Shown in pieces: positions 23,774 to 32,661 of a stretch of 64,000 nucleotides of DNA. The position numbers and the translations under genes were made by a program. The first letter of the stretch is position 1. Each line of letters opens with the position of its first letter. The notes below the pieces were generated by a model. The model worked only from the letters and a program-made list of their open reading frames with translations, searched no databases and was not told where the DNA came from. The DNA is from an uncultured Bacteroidales bacterium (GTDB lineage: Bacteria; Bacteroidota; Bacteroidia; Bacteroidales; Paludibacteraceae), in assembly GCA_937907165.1 (NCBI GenBank), contig CALCUH010000135.1, positions 62,001 through 126,000 on the forward strand, written 5' to 3'.

Positions 23774-25363
23774 TTAATTTGATCCGATAATACCATGCTT
23801 CGGACGAGCCCAGCATTGTTCTTTAAATACAGCATATTGACCAAAGAAGTTGAACATAAGAACAGAGCCTGAACTCGTGCTATTTTCCGCATTTCTTGCC
23901 TTACACAAAAAGATCATCTTCCATGCGTATTTCGGGTCTGCTTCAAACGGTTCTTCCCTCCAAACCTCTTTCCCGAGACTTTCATCATATACTTTATGTA
24001 ATTGATATGGATGGCAATAATATTTTGAGTTCTTATCAAGTTCCTCTTTATATACATCGCGGATACAAAGAAGCGTGTCAAGCTGTTCCACCATTCCTTT
24101 TGCCCCGGACAGCATATTGCTATCAAGAAACAAATTCCCCTTTTGTGATTGTGCAAGCTGAACAGATGCACACATAATCATATCATATCTTTTCGCCATA
24201 ATGTCGAGGTCTCGTGAATATTGAATTAGTTCTTCCCAACCAGATGTATTATTCGTTCTGTACCCGATATCTGCGATTTTTAGTGTATCATACACAACCA
24301 TAGAATAACCGTATTGCAAATGATAATAACGAATTTTTGCTTTAACAAGCTCAATATTATTTTCGGATAATTGAATAAAATGCAATCTGTCTGTTTTTAC
24401 ATAAGTCTCATTAAAATAATCTTTTGCTTTATTAAGCATTTCGCGTTGTTCCGGCGTAAAATTGCCAGACATTAAAACAGACTTTGTAATCTTATCATAT
24501 CTAAATTTTTTATAAAGTATGAATGATAGCATATTAATTCTCCATACTCTGCTTGACTGTTCGTTGCATATGATAAGCACTTTTTCTTTTAATGCCATAG
24601 AAAGTACAATCGAGCACCACAGGCAAGTTTTACCAGAAGATGAAAATCCGGCTATAAAATGAGTTGCCTGTTTCTTCAAGCCAAGTGTTAAGCTACTAAG
24701 ATATGGGAACACGTTTATTTCGTCGCCGTTCACATCTACACCGGCTTTGCCATATGGCGTACCGTATTCATCTCCGTGCTCCAATGAATTCAAGAATTCA
24801 TCAGTTATCTCCATGTTAGTATCTTCGAGAACTTTTGTATCATATCCACCGCCAACCATTTTGGCAAGCTGAACAGTATACCATTCAATAATGTCAGTTG
24901 ATGACATCTTATCAAAGACTTCTATCGGCGACACTGTCTTTTTGCCAATCATAATTGGCGTGGTAAGATTAAAGCCATTATCATACAATCTGAGCATAAT
25001 GTTATATTTTTCTAGAGTATCAATAATTGAATCTCTATTCTTCTCTGAAATAACAGAAGAGACTCTAGAAATAGATTTGAAGCCACCACGTTCTTTATAT
25101 GTAGCGTACAAATTTTCATCAAGATTGCTAACCATAGACGCTTCATCGAATTCATTAACCTTTTTTTCGCGTAATCTCTTAGCAATATTGAAATATAATT
25201 GCCCGTCGTATGAAAGAAAGTCTTGCGCTTTTAGTTCAATTTCATCCAAAATAAGTGGATCTTTCCAAATCAATCCAATTACGGCTGCTTCGGCAGACAT
25301 ACGACCATCAAGCAACTCTTTTGGATACTTAATACTGGCATCGCCAATCCAAAGATCGTTCAT
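23774..25363 (-). CDS. DnaB-like replicative DNA helicase
   Basis: 529 residues. An N-terminal DnaB-like helical domain (AEAAVIGLIWKDPLIL) is followed by a RecA-type motor with Walker A GFSSSGKTCL and Walker B MVVYDTLKI, then QLAQSQKGN and the SGAKGMVEQLDTLLCIRD segment typical of motif H3/H4. Known role: 5'-3' unwinding at the fork together with primase. It overlaps the 187-residue zinc-finger gene by four bases, giving the order zinc protein-helicase-primase-RecJ in one unit. Confidence 0.92.
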   Translation of the reverse strand: MNDLWIGDASIKYPKELLDGRMSAEAAVIGLIWKDPLILDEIELKAQDFLSYDGQLYFNIAKRLREKKVNEFDEASMVSNLDENLYATYKERGGFKSISRVSSVISEKNRDSIIDTLEKYNIMLRLYDNGFNLTTPIMIGKKTVSPIEVFDKMSSTDIIEWYTVQLAKMVGGGYDTKVLEDTNMEITDEFLNSLEHGDEYGTPYGKAGVDVNGDEINVFPYLSSLTLGLKKQATHFIAGFSSSGKTCLWCSIVLSMALKEKVLIICNEQSSRVWRINMLSFILYKKFRYDKITKSVLMSGNFTPEQREMLNKAKDYFNETYVKTDRLHFIQLSENNIELVKAKIRYYHLQYGYSMVVYDTLKIADIGYRTNNTSGWEELIQYSRDLDIMAKRYDMIMCASVQLAQSQKGNLFLDSNMLSGAKGMVEQLDTLLCIRDVYKEELDKNSKYYCHPYQLHKVYDESLGKEVWREEPFEADPKYAWKMIFLCKARNAENSTSSGSVLMFNFFGQYAVFKEQCWARPKHGIIGSN

Positions 25364-25923
25364 GTAAATAACGCCTCAATTTCTGCAAGTGTTCTTTTAT
25401 TATTGTTTTCTCTATTTTGAATATCGGACATAAAAATATAGTCGATATCAACATTGGTATTGCTGCTATTTTTGTCAGTGGTCTCTACCGAATCACGGTC
25501 TACTCCGCGCTGAAAATCATTCAAACTGTTTTTGATAATACCGCTTATATATCTAATACGTGCATACTCGCTACTATTACATAACTTCGTGCTCATAGCG
25601 GAACACAAATACTTCTTTTTTGCACATAACAATATAGCGATTTGTTCATTTGTGGCAATCATATTCCACTCCTGCCACTCTTTATACAATATCGTATTTA
25701 TAATATCTTTAACGCCAAGAATTTCGCACAAGAGTCTATATACTCTGTCTTTTTCGTCAAAGTCCTTCTTTTTACGGGCCTCATCCGCATTATATTCATC
25801 TTCGGAGCAACAATACCTGTATTCAGTTTTCATAGTGCCGTCTTTCCCTTTGTATTCTCGCGCAATGCGGAACGCATGGTCTCTTGGCACTTTTGCTCCA
25901 CAAATTATACACTTTACAAGCAA
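25360..25923 (-). CDS. Zinc-ribbon protein of the replication unit (possible helicase partner)
   Basis: 187 residues. The N-terminus has CIICG and, about 30 residues later, a CC pair, a zinc-ribbon-like layout. The middle is helical and the C-terminus is polar and asparagine-rich (NTNVDIDYIF). It is the first gene after the promoter at 25957-25985 and is coupled to the helicase gene by a 4-base overlap. Position suggests a helicase loader or other fork protein, but no loader motif is visible. Confidence 0.65.
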   Translation of the reverse strand: MLVKCIICGAKVPRDHAFRIAREYKGKDGTMKTEYRYCCSEDEYNADEARKKKDFDEKDRVYRLLCEILGVKDIINTILYKEWQEWNMIATNEQIAILLCAKKKYLCSAMSTKLCNSSEYARIRYISGIIKNSLNDFQRGVDRDSVETTDKNSSNTNVDIDYIFMSDIQNRENNNKRTLAEIEALFT

Positions 25924-25956
25924 AGCAAAACCTCCTGATACCTATTTTATGGTATC

Positions 25957-25985
25957 ATTATACCACAGATTATATGTTTTGTCAA
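25957..25985 (-). promoter_or_regulatory. Consensus sigma-70-type promoter for the replication unit
   Basis: Minus strand -35 TTGACA (25980-25985), 17-bp spacer, -10 TATAAT (25957-25962). Start expected about 25950, some 27 bases ahead of the zinc-ribbon gene. Confidence 0.9.
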
Positions 25986-26021
25986 TAGGTTGTGATATTT
26001 TTTTTAAAAAAAATATTATGG

Positions 26022-26056
26022 AAAAAAATAATGGGATATATCCCCATTATTTTTTT
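26022..26056 (-). terminator. Rho-independent terminator after the nrd unit
   Basis: Inverted repeat AAAAAAATAATGGG with CCCATTATTTTTTT around a short loop, touching the stop codon of the 96-residue gene. A/T runs on both sides make it bidirectional. The replication promoter lies 37 bases beyond it. Confidence 0.85.
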
Positions 26057-26346
26057 TACATAGAAAACTTTGCAATTAAAAAAGAATTTTGAATTCTATT
26101 TTGAATCTTATATAAAACACCGTAATCACCGGGCTTAAAGTCATAACGCGATTCGTTTTTTACCGTTTGCACCGAACCATTGTCTGGAATCACAGCAACG
26201 TTATATGTACCGTCGTCATTTTTACTTTTTATAACACATGTCGTTGTGGTGTCTTGATGACTCAGTTCTTCTCTAACAATACTGCGAATTACATCAACAA
26301 GGCCATTGGCAGCTTCTGTATTTTGCATATTATTCTTTCTCTGCAT
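26056..26346 (-). CDS. Small protein resembling OB-like baseplate-associated proteins
   Basis: 96 residues from ATG 26346, with AGGTG six bases upstream; a GTG at 26355 overlapping the previous stop and an ATG at 26328 are alternatives. The N-terminal helix IRSIVREELS is followed by a beta-rich part (TYNVAVIPDNGSVQTV...FKPGDYGVLYKI) resembling small phage proteins with an OB-like fold often seen near tail hub genes. Its place at the end of the nucleotide metabolism unit is unexpected for a structural protein. Function uncertain. Confidence 0.65.
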   Translation of the reverse strand: MQRKNNMQNTEAANGLVDVIRSIVREELSHQDTTTTCVIKSKNDDGTYNVAVIPDNGSVQTVKNESRYDFKPGDYGVLYKIQNRIQNSFLIAKFSM

Positions 26347-26351
26347 AACGA

Positions 26352-26555
26352 TCACCTATATTCGTATAACCCGCAATGACAACTACACGGCTCACCAGAT
26401 AGTTTCGATTTTGCAATTTCGTCGCGAAATTCTTTACACATACACTTCGTGTCTGGTGTTTTAACCAATCTACACGGGCAATATCCATCATTTTTTTCAA
26501 GTGCATCTTGCACAGATTTTTTAATATCTTCGTCATCATTAAAATAAATCTTCAA
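26352..26555 (-). CDS. Ferredoxin-thioredoxin reductase catalytic-subunit-like protein
   Basis: 67 residues beginning at a TTG codon (26555), with GGGAGATG upstream. The cysteine pattern CPC, CMC and CHC (about residues 26-28, 38-40 and 59-61) is that of the FTR catalytic subunit, which binds a 4Fe-4S cluster beside a redox disulfide. Known role: electron transfer from ferredoxin to thioredoxin-like disulfides. The first-to-second spacing (9 residues) is shorter than in plant FTR, as in short bacterial and viral forms. Next to nrdG and nrdD it may help keep the reductase system reduced. Its electron donor would have to come from the anaerobic host. Confidence 0.75.
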   Translation of the reverse strand: MKIYFNDDEDIKKSVQDALEKNDGYCPCRLVKTPDTKCMCKEFRDEIAKSKLSGEPCSCHCGLYEYR

Positions 26556-26570
26556 AATAACAACATCTCC

Positions 26571-27041
26571 CTACATTGAAAATTGAGTAAACCAAAATTT
26601 ATTTGTAATATCGGTCAGTTCGCCGTCATTAATTTTATACATAATCTGATTCGTTGTCTTTTTATTTAATGGCCCGAGGTTTTTATCATAATGACCAATT
26701 TTATAATAATCAAGAACGCGAATGAGATTATAATCCTTCGTATCGTCTCCGCTATACATAGCGAACTTTATATCTTTTGTGCATTGTTTAACGGATTCTA
26801 TCAAATCAATAATAGCTTGATGTTGTCCATCGCCGCCCATAAAACATACGCACGAACAATATCTATATTTTTGTAGCAAAAATAGAATTTCTTCCTTCGT
26901 TAACTCCTTGCCGACATCGTTTCGTAAATGAGGCGAATGGCAATCTTCGCATTTGTGTGGGCAATTTGTGATGTCGAGTGCCAGAGTTATTTCATCTGGC
27001 ACTTCTTGCATCACAATTGCATAATCATAGTATTTCAGCAT
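26571..27041 (-). CDS. nrdG: Anaerobic ribonucleotide reductase activating protein
   Basis: 156 residues. The radical SAM cluster motif CPHKCEDC lies near residue 27, followed by the conserved SP and later MGGDG (SAM contact). Known role: uses a 4Fe-4S cluster and S-adenosylmethionine to install the glycyl radical on NrdD. It starts inside the end of the orphan intein-like ORF, with which it overlaps by 17 bases in a different frame. The short length is normal for NrdG. Confidence 0.92.
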   Translation of the reverse strand: MLKYYDYAIVMQEVPDEITLALDITNCPHKCEDCHSPHLRNDVGKELTKEEILFLLQKYRYCSCVCFMGGDGQHQAIIDLIESVKQCTKDIKFAMYSGDDTKDYNLIRVLDYYKIGHYDKNLGPLNKKTTNQIMYKINDGELTDITNKFWFTQFSM

Positions 27042-28158
27042 TATTTATACCACCATTATGTGTTACCATACCAAAAGGTAGGCAAAAATATATATCACTA
27101 TTGTCTTCTGTTGCAAAACCATATAGATCCGCGTGATAGCAATCTAATTCGTATCTTTTAAGATGTCTAATCTTAATATATCTTTCACCATTTACAATTG
27201 GGTACAAATGTTCCAAATTCCCTGTTATATTTTTTGATGTACCGAAGATCCTTTCGCGCATGATAACCTTATATTCTGTGTCCTTAATTGTCCTAATATG
27301 ACCTCTATGTATTTTTTTATATGTTTTACCTGTATATTTTTTCGAAACCTTTGTTACAATACCAAGAGACATACAAAGCGTTTGCAAGCATTCTGCTGCC
27401 TGTTTGGAAGAAAGTCTGGCACTAGAATTACACAGCGCATACTCAGCATCAAAATAGCCATCCTTAATACCGCAACGAAACTCAGAAGATTCTACCAAAC
27501 AATCCGGATTAAGTTGTTTTTCAACAGACCTTTTTTTGCCCGTCCAATTTGTCCAATATTTGATATAATCAGATATCTTTTTACTGTAACATCGAATATA
27601 ATATCCGCCCTCGTCAATTGGAAGCTTCTCCCACGAACATTCTGGATCAACAACGCGCATACAATCTATAAGACGATTGTCTCGTGAGGCAAGAAATCTC
27701 CTAAAATGATAAGAAACGCACGGTCTATTATCGGAATCGGATATAAAAGAAAAATCTGAAAGATATAATCCGACTATATATCCAAGATCATATGTGGCAC
27801 CACCAGTATTACGAATGCCTTCAATAACTCTTGTATTCATCCTGAGAAAGTCTCCGGCATTTAAGTCTTTTGTTTCTTTATACCCTTCTGATGTGGCATG
27901 TATATGATTTTCTGAAATCAAAAGTCTCATAGCGTTCCACAATTGAATCCTATGTAGCGTACACTGTGGTGATTTCAGTAGCTCACAATCAACCCATTTT
28001 CCATCACTCGAAGGAATTTTAAACTTATTTGGTTTGCCATATAAGATCATACGATCCAATTCATCAAATGTTGTACGGAGTACGTGTTCTCCATCAAATA
28101 CAACCACTTCTGTTTTCTTACCGAAGCAACAAATGTGATTCTTGGTTTCTAAAATCAC
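27025..28158 (-). CDS. Orphan intein-like (Hint plus LAGLIDADG remnant) ORF between nrdD and nrdG
   Basis: 377 residues starting at GTG 28158, whose last base pairs overlap the NrdD stop (GTGA), with GAGG upstream. After ten residues (MILETKNHIC) an intein begins with cysteine (CFGKKTEVVVFDGEHVL). Blocks B (ISENHIHATSEG), LAGLIDADG-like (YIVGLYLSD and GIKDGYFDAE), F (ELDCYHADLYGFAT) and G (FGMVTHN) follow; the intein would span about 27055-28128 (358 residues). It is clearly related to the NrdD intein. Oddly, the downstream flank is GG, not the Cys/Ser/Thr needed for splicing, and only nine residues remain after it. Splicing is therefore doubtful; C-terminal cleavage or homing activity remains possible. 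Confidence 0.7.
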   Translation of the reverse strand: MILETKNHICCFGKKTEVVVFDGEHVLRTTFDELDRMILYGKPNKFKIPSSDGKWVDCELLKSPQCTLHRIQLWNAMRLLISENHIHATSEGYKETKDLNAGDFLRMNTRVIEGIRNTGGATYDLGYIVGLYLSDFSFISDSDNRPCVSYHFRRFLASRDNRLIDCMRVVDPECSWEKLPIDEGGYYIRCYSKKISDYIKYWTNWTGKKRSVEKQLNPDCLVESSEFRCGIKDGYFDAEYALCNSSARLSSKQAAECLQTLCMSLGIVTKVSKKYTGKTYKKIHRGHIRTIKDTEYKVIMRERIFGTSKNITGNLEHLYPIVNGERYIKIRHLKRYELDCYHADLYGFATEDNSDIYFCLPFGMVTHNGGINNAEIL

Positions 28159-30809
28159 GTCTTAACCTCATCTCCCGATGCATAATGTCGCGCATTTGCC
28201 TCTGTTTGTCTCGCTTCTGAAAAATTACTGATTCTTTTTAGGTATCCGATGACACGTGTGGCGTAGTCCAAGTTTTCGCTGCCACATTTTGGACACTTTT
28301 TGAGCATTCTTTTATCAATATGCTTACAATCATTACAAATTGTATTTGGAATATTATAGGTAAAGTAATTACACCCGGCATCAATAGCGACATCCATCAG
28401 CTTTCTATATTGCCCTTTTGTCAAATGCTCACTTAGATTATTATGTAGGGCAACCCCGCCATCGCATTCTGTCGCAAAACCATTTCCTTGATAATAGAAT
28501 TTATCAACTGCATTTATAGTCGGGTCTTCAACAACGTAAAAATAACTATTATAAAGATTTCTTCCCTTTGGGACAGCATAGCCATCTGCCTTATCCCATG
28601 TGTATAATTTGACAGATAGGTTTTCTCCGGGAACACACTCTGTATTAAATCTTGTATGTTCTGTTCTATCCTCTGTATTAATTCGTTTGATTGTTCCAAG
28701 AATGTCTTTGGCATATTGCTGATACTCGGCGTCGTTAGGATCAATTTTAATTCCTAAAAATTCTGCGCCTTCGACGAAACCATTGACACCTACGGTTAAA
28801 TACTGTTTATCAAGATCGATGAATCCGGCCTTATAGATCGGCAGCATATCTTTTTCCATGCAATACCAAAGCCAATCGTTCCATGCATTAAGGTATTTAT
28901 GAACGCGCTTTGTGATGGTCGCGATATAATCAGACAAAGAAACTTGTTTTCCCTCTCGCACCCAATTTTGAACGATTCGGTTGAGATTTAATGTGATAAC
29001 ATTTTTTGAACCGGTCTGGATACCACCAGCACCAAGGGTGTATGAGAATACATTGCTTTCAACTTCGTTTCTGAGTCGGCAGTTGTGCGTAATTAAGCCA
29101 TTTGGAAGCGTAAAATATGGTTCATCGTGGTTATCCATTTCAAAGCAATAAATTTCGTCGTTGTATTCTACGGGTTCGATTGACCGAATTTTAAAGTATA
29201 CGCTATTATTTACAACCTTGTAGATGTCTTCCATCTCTTTCTGATTTGCCATATCATACCAGCTAACACAATGTTTATTTGTGCCATCAGAAACATTGAT
29301 GATACTGTTCATACCAAGGGAAGTGATAAGCGCTTCCATGCATTCAGCAAGCTTTTGAGAAGACGTGTAGCACCTATTAGAATCCCCTCCGTTGATATTA
29401 TACCATCCATCCAAAATACCTTTTCGGAACTCCTTCGACTGAAGCATGCAATCCATATTTAGTTCTTCACTATCTAACGTACAACGCCAATCTCCAAGAG
29501 ACGCACCAACTGCAAATCCCTGTTCGTAAGTTAAATGCAAATCTTGTTCTGGTACCGCATTTAGAACTTGCGTATTAAACATTAGGTAATCGTTTTCTGT
29601 TAAATCTTTTGTTTCAACATCTCCTCTGAGAGTAACGTTTAAATGATTGTCTGAAACTATAATTTCTTTATTATTAGATGTAATTACTTTATACATCCTC
29701 CTGTTTGGAAGCGTAATCTTTGTCCCTTTGCACCAAGATCCATTATGGAATATCTCAAAATTTTTTCTATCTGGACCGTCGGATGTTCTTCCAATGTTTT
29801 CAAATGTATCAAAGTAAACTCTTGCAACCCCTCCATTTGTACTTTTTGCAAGAACCTTTTGGTCCTTACTGAAACAACAACTGGCAAGTGCATCAACGGA
29901 ATCGGATTGATACATGAAAAAGCTGTGTCCGGAAGCCCAACTCTCTGCGAAGAAATCCGCCATTTCTTCGTCCTTGTATTTCTTATTTTCTACCAAAATG
30001 TTTGCGGTTTCTACTGGGAATGTTAAGACCTCTACTGTGCGCTCATTATTGAACCATCGCATAAAGATCTTTTGAAGTTCGCAAGTTGTCTCCCATTTAG
30101 GTTCATCGCCATCTGGAAAAATAAAATCTTTAAAAATAGACCCAAAATAATACTTATCAAAATATGCAATATTTGTAAACGGGCTCTGATAATTTCTTGC
30201 ACCGGCAGGCTCGTTGATACTATGAACTAATTGCTGAAACCAATCTTCAATCTTATTTCTTAAAGTACGCTGTGCGTTTCCCCATATTTCAAGCGGATCA
30301 TCAAGATGATAGACATAATCATCTCCGTAATCAACGCGCAAAAAATGGTCCATATACGCCATAAACTCAGGGATAGCAACGGCACCGGCGAATTGTGACG
30401 CAACCATATAAATCAAATTAATCAAACCACCAACAAAACTGTTGGTATGTTTCGGTGCTATGCTTGTTCCGCCTATCGGCTTTAGGCCATCAAGAATAAA
30501 CGGATACAGCGAAATGCTGCAACAATATGGAAACAAAGAAGACTCGTCATTTGGATAAATGATATGGGTTCCTACATCGTTCTGATAGTCATGGACTGTA
30601 TCTTCGTCGTAACGAATACGAATAAATTTTTCTACAATAGCACGATGAAGATCTATAAGATCTTTCTTGCCCAATTCACAAGTTAATGTAGACAAGTTTT
30701 TACATGTTACATTTGCATTGCTATCATACTTACTTCCTGTTGACGCATTGGAAGCACAGAAGTAATCGTCCATAAATTTCATTTTATCATTCAGTGTTTT
30801 AGCATCCAT
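28155..30809 (-). CDS. nrdD: Anaerobic (class III) ribonucleoside-triphosphate reductase, intein-containing
   Basis: 884 residues including a 265-residue intein; the spliced enzyme would have 619. The C-terminus holds the zinc site (CNDCKH...CPKCG) and the glycyl radical loop TRVIGYL with G855. The active-site cysteine region reads DALASC-C...CRLRNEVESN once the intein is removed, followed by TGSKNVITLN. Known reaction: oxygen-sensitive reduction of NTPs to dNTPs, with the glycyl radical installed by NrdG. It follows the glutaredoxin gene by three bases and precedes the orphan intein ORF. It points to replication in an anaerobic host. Confidence 0.95.
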   Translation of the reverse strand: MDAKTLNDKMKFMDDYFCASNASTGSKYDSNANVTCKNLSTLTCELGKKDLIDLHRAIVEKFIRIRYDEDTVHDYQNDVGTHIIYPNDESSLFPYCCSISLYPFILDGLKPIGGTSIAPKHTNSFVGGLINLIYMVASQFAGAVAIPEFMAYMDHFLRVDYGDDYVYHLDDPLEIWGNAQRTLRNKIEDWFQQLVHSINEPAGARNYQSPFTNIAYFDKYYFGSIFKDFIFPDGDEPKWETTCELQKIFMRWFNNERTVEVLTFPVETANILVENKKYKDEEMADFFAESWASGHSFFMYQSDSVDALASCCFSKDQKVLAKSTNGGVARVYFDTFENIGRTSDGPDRKNFEIFHNGSWCKGTKITLPNRRMYKVITSNNKEIIVSDNHLNVTLRGDVETKDLTENDYLMFNTQVLNAVPEQDLHLTYEQGFAVGASLGDWRCTLDSEELNMDCMLQSKEFRKGILDGWYNINGGDSNRCYTSSQKLAECMEALITSLGMNSIINVSDGTNKHCVSWYDMANQKEMEDIYKVVNNSVYFKIRSIEPVEYNDEIYCFEMDNHDEPYFTLPNGLITHNCRLRNEVESNVFSYTLGAGGIQTGSKNVITLNLNRIVQNWVREGKQVSLSDYIATITKRVHKYLNAWNDWLWYCMEKDMLPIYKAGFIDLDKQYLTVGVNGFVEGAEFLGIKIDPNDAEYQQYAKDILGTIKRINTEDRTEHTRFNTECVPGENLSVKLYTWDKADGYAVPKGRNLYNSYFYVVEDPTINAVDKFYYQGNGFATECDGGVALHNNLSEHLTKGQYRKLMDVAIDAGCNYFTYNIPNTICNDCKHIDKRMLKKCPKCGSENLDYATRVIGYLKRISNFSEARQTEANARHYASGDEVKT
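29082..29876 (-). other. Intein within NrdD (265 residues)
   Basis: Starts with Cys (CFSKDQKVLA) after DALASC and ends ITHN before CRLRNEVE, so the nucleophiles at both junctions (Cys1, terminal Asn, Cys+1) are present and splicing should restore the SC-CRLRN sequence of NrdD. Internal blocks include VSDNHLNVT (block B histidine) and decayed LAGLIDADG-like FAVGASLGDW and GILDGWYN. The size suggests a mini-intein whose endonuclease part is reduced. Confidence 0.88.
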
Positions 30810-30812
30810 ACC

Positions 30813-31010
30813 TTAAAAACCTCCGAGAAAATTTAAGATCTGTTTCGCGCCGCAAAAAAATTCCCCATCGGCTTCCAATACGGGCACAGAAGTAAACCCC
30901 ATTCCTAAAATTACATCGACATCTTTAACTTCTTCGTATTTCATTCCACGTTCCATAAGCTTTTTTTCGACAAGCTTACATTGTGGACATCCGGTTGTAT
31001 ATAATACCAT
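30813..31010 (-). CDS. Glutaredoxin/NrdH-like thiol protein
   Basis: 65 residues from ATG 31010 (MVLYTTGCPQC), with GGGAGG upstream; the longer frame would overlap dut. The redox motif is CPQC at the start of helix 1, and TSVPVLE is the cis-proline segment of the thioredoxin fold. Known role: electron donor for reductases. It lies between dut and nrdD; class III reductases normally use formate, so it may instead act with the FTR-like protein or host enzymes. Confidence 0.88.
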   Translation of the reverse strand: MVLYTTGCPQCKLVEKKLMERGMKYEEVKDVDVILGMGFTSVPVLEADGEFFCGAKQILNFLGGF

Positions 31011-31017
31011 ATCTCGT

Positions 31018-31488
31018 TTACCTCCCGGAAGAGCCAAATCCACCACTACGTGCTTTTACGTCTTCGTCTTGTGACAGACAAGAATCGTCGTCTGTGATCA
31101 AATATCTTGTAAATACGCCCTGTGCTATTCGATCACCAATTTCAACATTAAATGGCGCCATACCATTATTGCATAAACAAATCCCGATATTTCCATCATT
31201 ATTCTCATTGCCGTAGTAGCTATAATCAATTACACCAACATTATTGCGTGGTGTTACGCCAAATTTAACGCCAATTCCAGATCGTGCAAATACCATAAGC
31301 ACGTTATCAAAAAACATTTTTACCTTGACATCTGTCCAAAAAATGTGTGAACAGCCAGGGTCTAATGTATAATTTTCTTTAGAATAAAAATCATATCCGG
31401 CAGAATATCTGTCAGATCTCTTTGGTAAAATAGTTTCCTCATTAGGAAACACCATGTGTTCATTCTTTACAACTTCAAACTTTCGCAT
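31018..31488 (-). CDS. dut: dUTPase (trimeric family)
   Basis: 156 residues from ATG 31488 (MRKFEVVKN), with GGAGG ten bases upstream; the longer frame runs into the preceding gene. Conserved motifs: SAGYDFYS (motif 1), ARSGIGVKFG (motif 2), NVGVIDYSYYG (motif 3 with catalytic Asp), GDRIAQGVF (motif 4) and ARSGGFGSSGR (motif 5). Known reaction: dUTP to dUMP and pyrophosphate, preventing uracil incorporation and feeding dTMP synthesis. Confidence 0.93.
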   Translation of the reverse strand: MRKFEVVKNEHMVFPNEETILPKRSDRYSAGYDFYSKENYTLDPGCSHIFWTDVKVKMFFDNVLMVFARSGIGVKFGVTPRNNVGVIDYSYYGNENNDGNIGICLCNNGMAPFNVEIGDRIAQGVFTRYLITDDDSCLSQDEDVKARSGGFGSSGR

Positions 31489-31508
31489 GTCATATCCTCC
31501 TTGAAAGT

Positions 31509-31538
31509 GTGGACGCCAGCAATAAAGCCAGCGTCCAC
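31509..31538 (-). other. mRNA hairpin ahead of dut
   Basis: Stem of about 12 bp (GTGGACGC/GCGTCCAC extended by wobble pairs) with an AATAAA-type loop, in the 70-base gap between the Sak4-like gene and dut. No U-tract follows, so an mRNA processing or stabilising role, or partial attenuation, is more likely than full termination. Confidence 0.5.
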
Positions 31539-31558
31539 TTATTATCATAGCGAAAAAA

Positions 31559-32623
31559 TTAACCGACGTTGTCAATCTGCTCCATAACCAGCTTCAACTG
31601 ATCCATGGACGCTTCATCAATTACGATATTATTTTCTTTGAGATACGTGTAAACTGCTGACCGCTTTTTGTCATCACATGTGCGATATTTAGATCTTACT
31701 GCATCTCTATACTTACCAAGTTCGTCTTCTTCTGGCGTCGGAAGCGGTTTTGCCTCATGAACTTCCGTCGTGTTGGCAATCTTTGTACGAATTGCTTCCT
31801 TGACAGCATTGATAAGGCTCTGTGCACTGAAATCAATTTTCGGCGCAATATATTCAAAGTGGCACTTTGTATCAACAACATTTTCATCATCGACAAGAGA
31901 CATCGAACGTCTCTGGCCAACAAGTTCGCCGGTGGTAATGGCTCCCTTTTCCTTTGTATAAGGATTATCCTTTTGCTTAAGGTTCTTAAAATCTCGTTCA
32001 TAATATCCGGTAGCAACAAGGTTTACCTTATCCTTAATAGCATTATAGTACTTATTGTCAGCGGAGCATGTCAGTTGTTCATAAGTAATCCCAGTCATAT
32101 TGTCAACCTTACTCTTCGTCTTGGTGTGTCCGATATAAATAATCTTATATCCAGCCGCATCAAGTTTACCAACGCACGAAAGAACAAGGTCGATAGACTT
32201 GTTTTCGCCAGCCTGATAGCCACCGTAAGCCTGTTTAATAGACTTAATTCTCTTATCGAAATCAACGCTTGCGTTATAATCATCAACGATCTTTTCATCC
32301 GCAAGACGGAACATTTCGTCAATCGAGTCCAAGGCAATAAACTTTGTATAAGGATAATCTGCTTTGTTATTGACAAGATCATCGACGATCTCCATGAACA
32401 CACCGAACGTAGGAGCGGAATCGGCGAACGCATTCGGAATATGCGTCGGCTTATTTTCGAGACCAAATGTAATGATCATCGTCCCCTCGTTGTTCCCAGT
32501 AATAATTTTGCCGACCTCATAGGCAAGAGTCGTCTTACCAATACCGCCAACACCGAGAATCGCATAGTTGTAATCCTCAAAACGCTCACTCATTTTATTA
32601 ATAGTACCAAATCTACGTGCCAT
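31559..32623 (-). CDS. Sak4-like RecA-superfamily ATPase
   Basis: 354 residues. Walker A GVGGIGKTTLA lies near residue 24 and Walker B FIALDSIDE near residue 95, followed by IIYIGHTKTKS, the arrangement of the AAA_24/Sak4 single-strand annealing ATPases of phages. A proline- and charge-rich linker leads to a small C-terminal helical domain (YRDAVRSKYRTCDDKKRSAV). Known relatives act in phage recombination with SSB proteins, and here the SSB-like gene lies immediately upstream. The start at 32623 has GAGG nine bases upstream. Confidence 0.85.
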   Translation of the reverse strand: MARRFGTINKMSERFEDYNYAILGVGGIGKTTLAYEVGKIITGNNEGTMIITFGLENKPTHIPNAFADSAPTFGVFMEIVDDLVNNKADYPYTKFIALDSIDEMFRLADEKIVDDYNASVDFDKRIKSIKQAYGGYQAGENKSIDLVLSCVGKLDAAGYKIIYIGHTKTKSKVDNMTGITYEQLTCSADNKYYNAIKDKVNLVATGYYERDFKNLKQKDNPYTKEKGAITTGELVGQRRSMSLVDDENVVDTKCHFEYIAPKIDFSAQSLINAVKEAIRTKIANTTEVHEAKPLPTPEEDELGKYRDAVRSKYRTCDDKKRSAVYTYLKENNIVIDEASMDQLKLVMEQIDNVG

Positions 32624-32661
32624 ATTCTTCTACCTCTTCTTTTATTTTATTTTTATATTTA

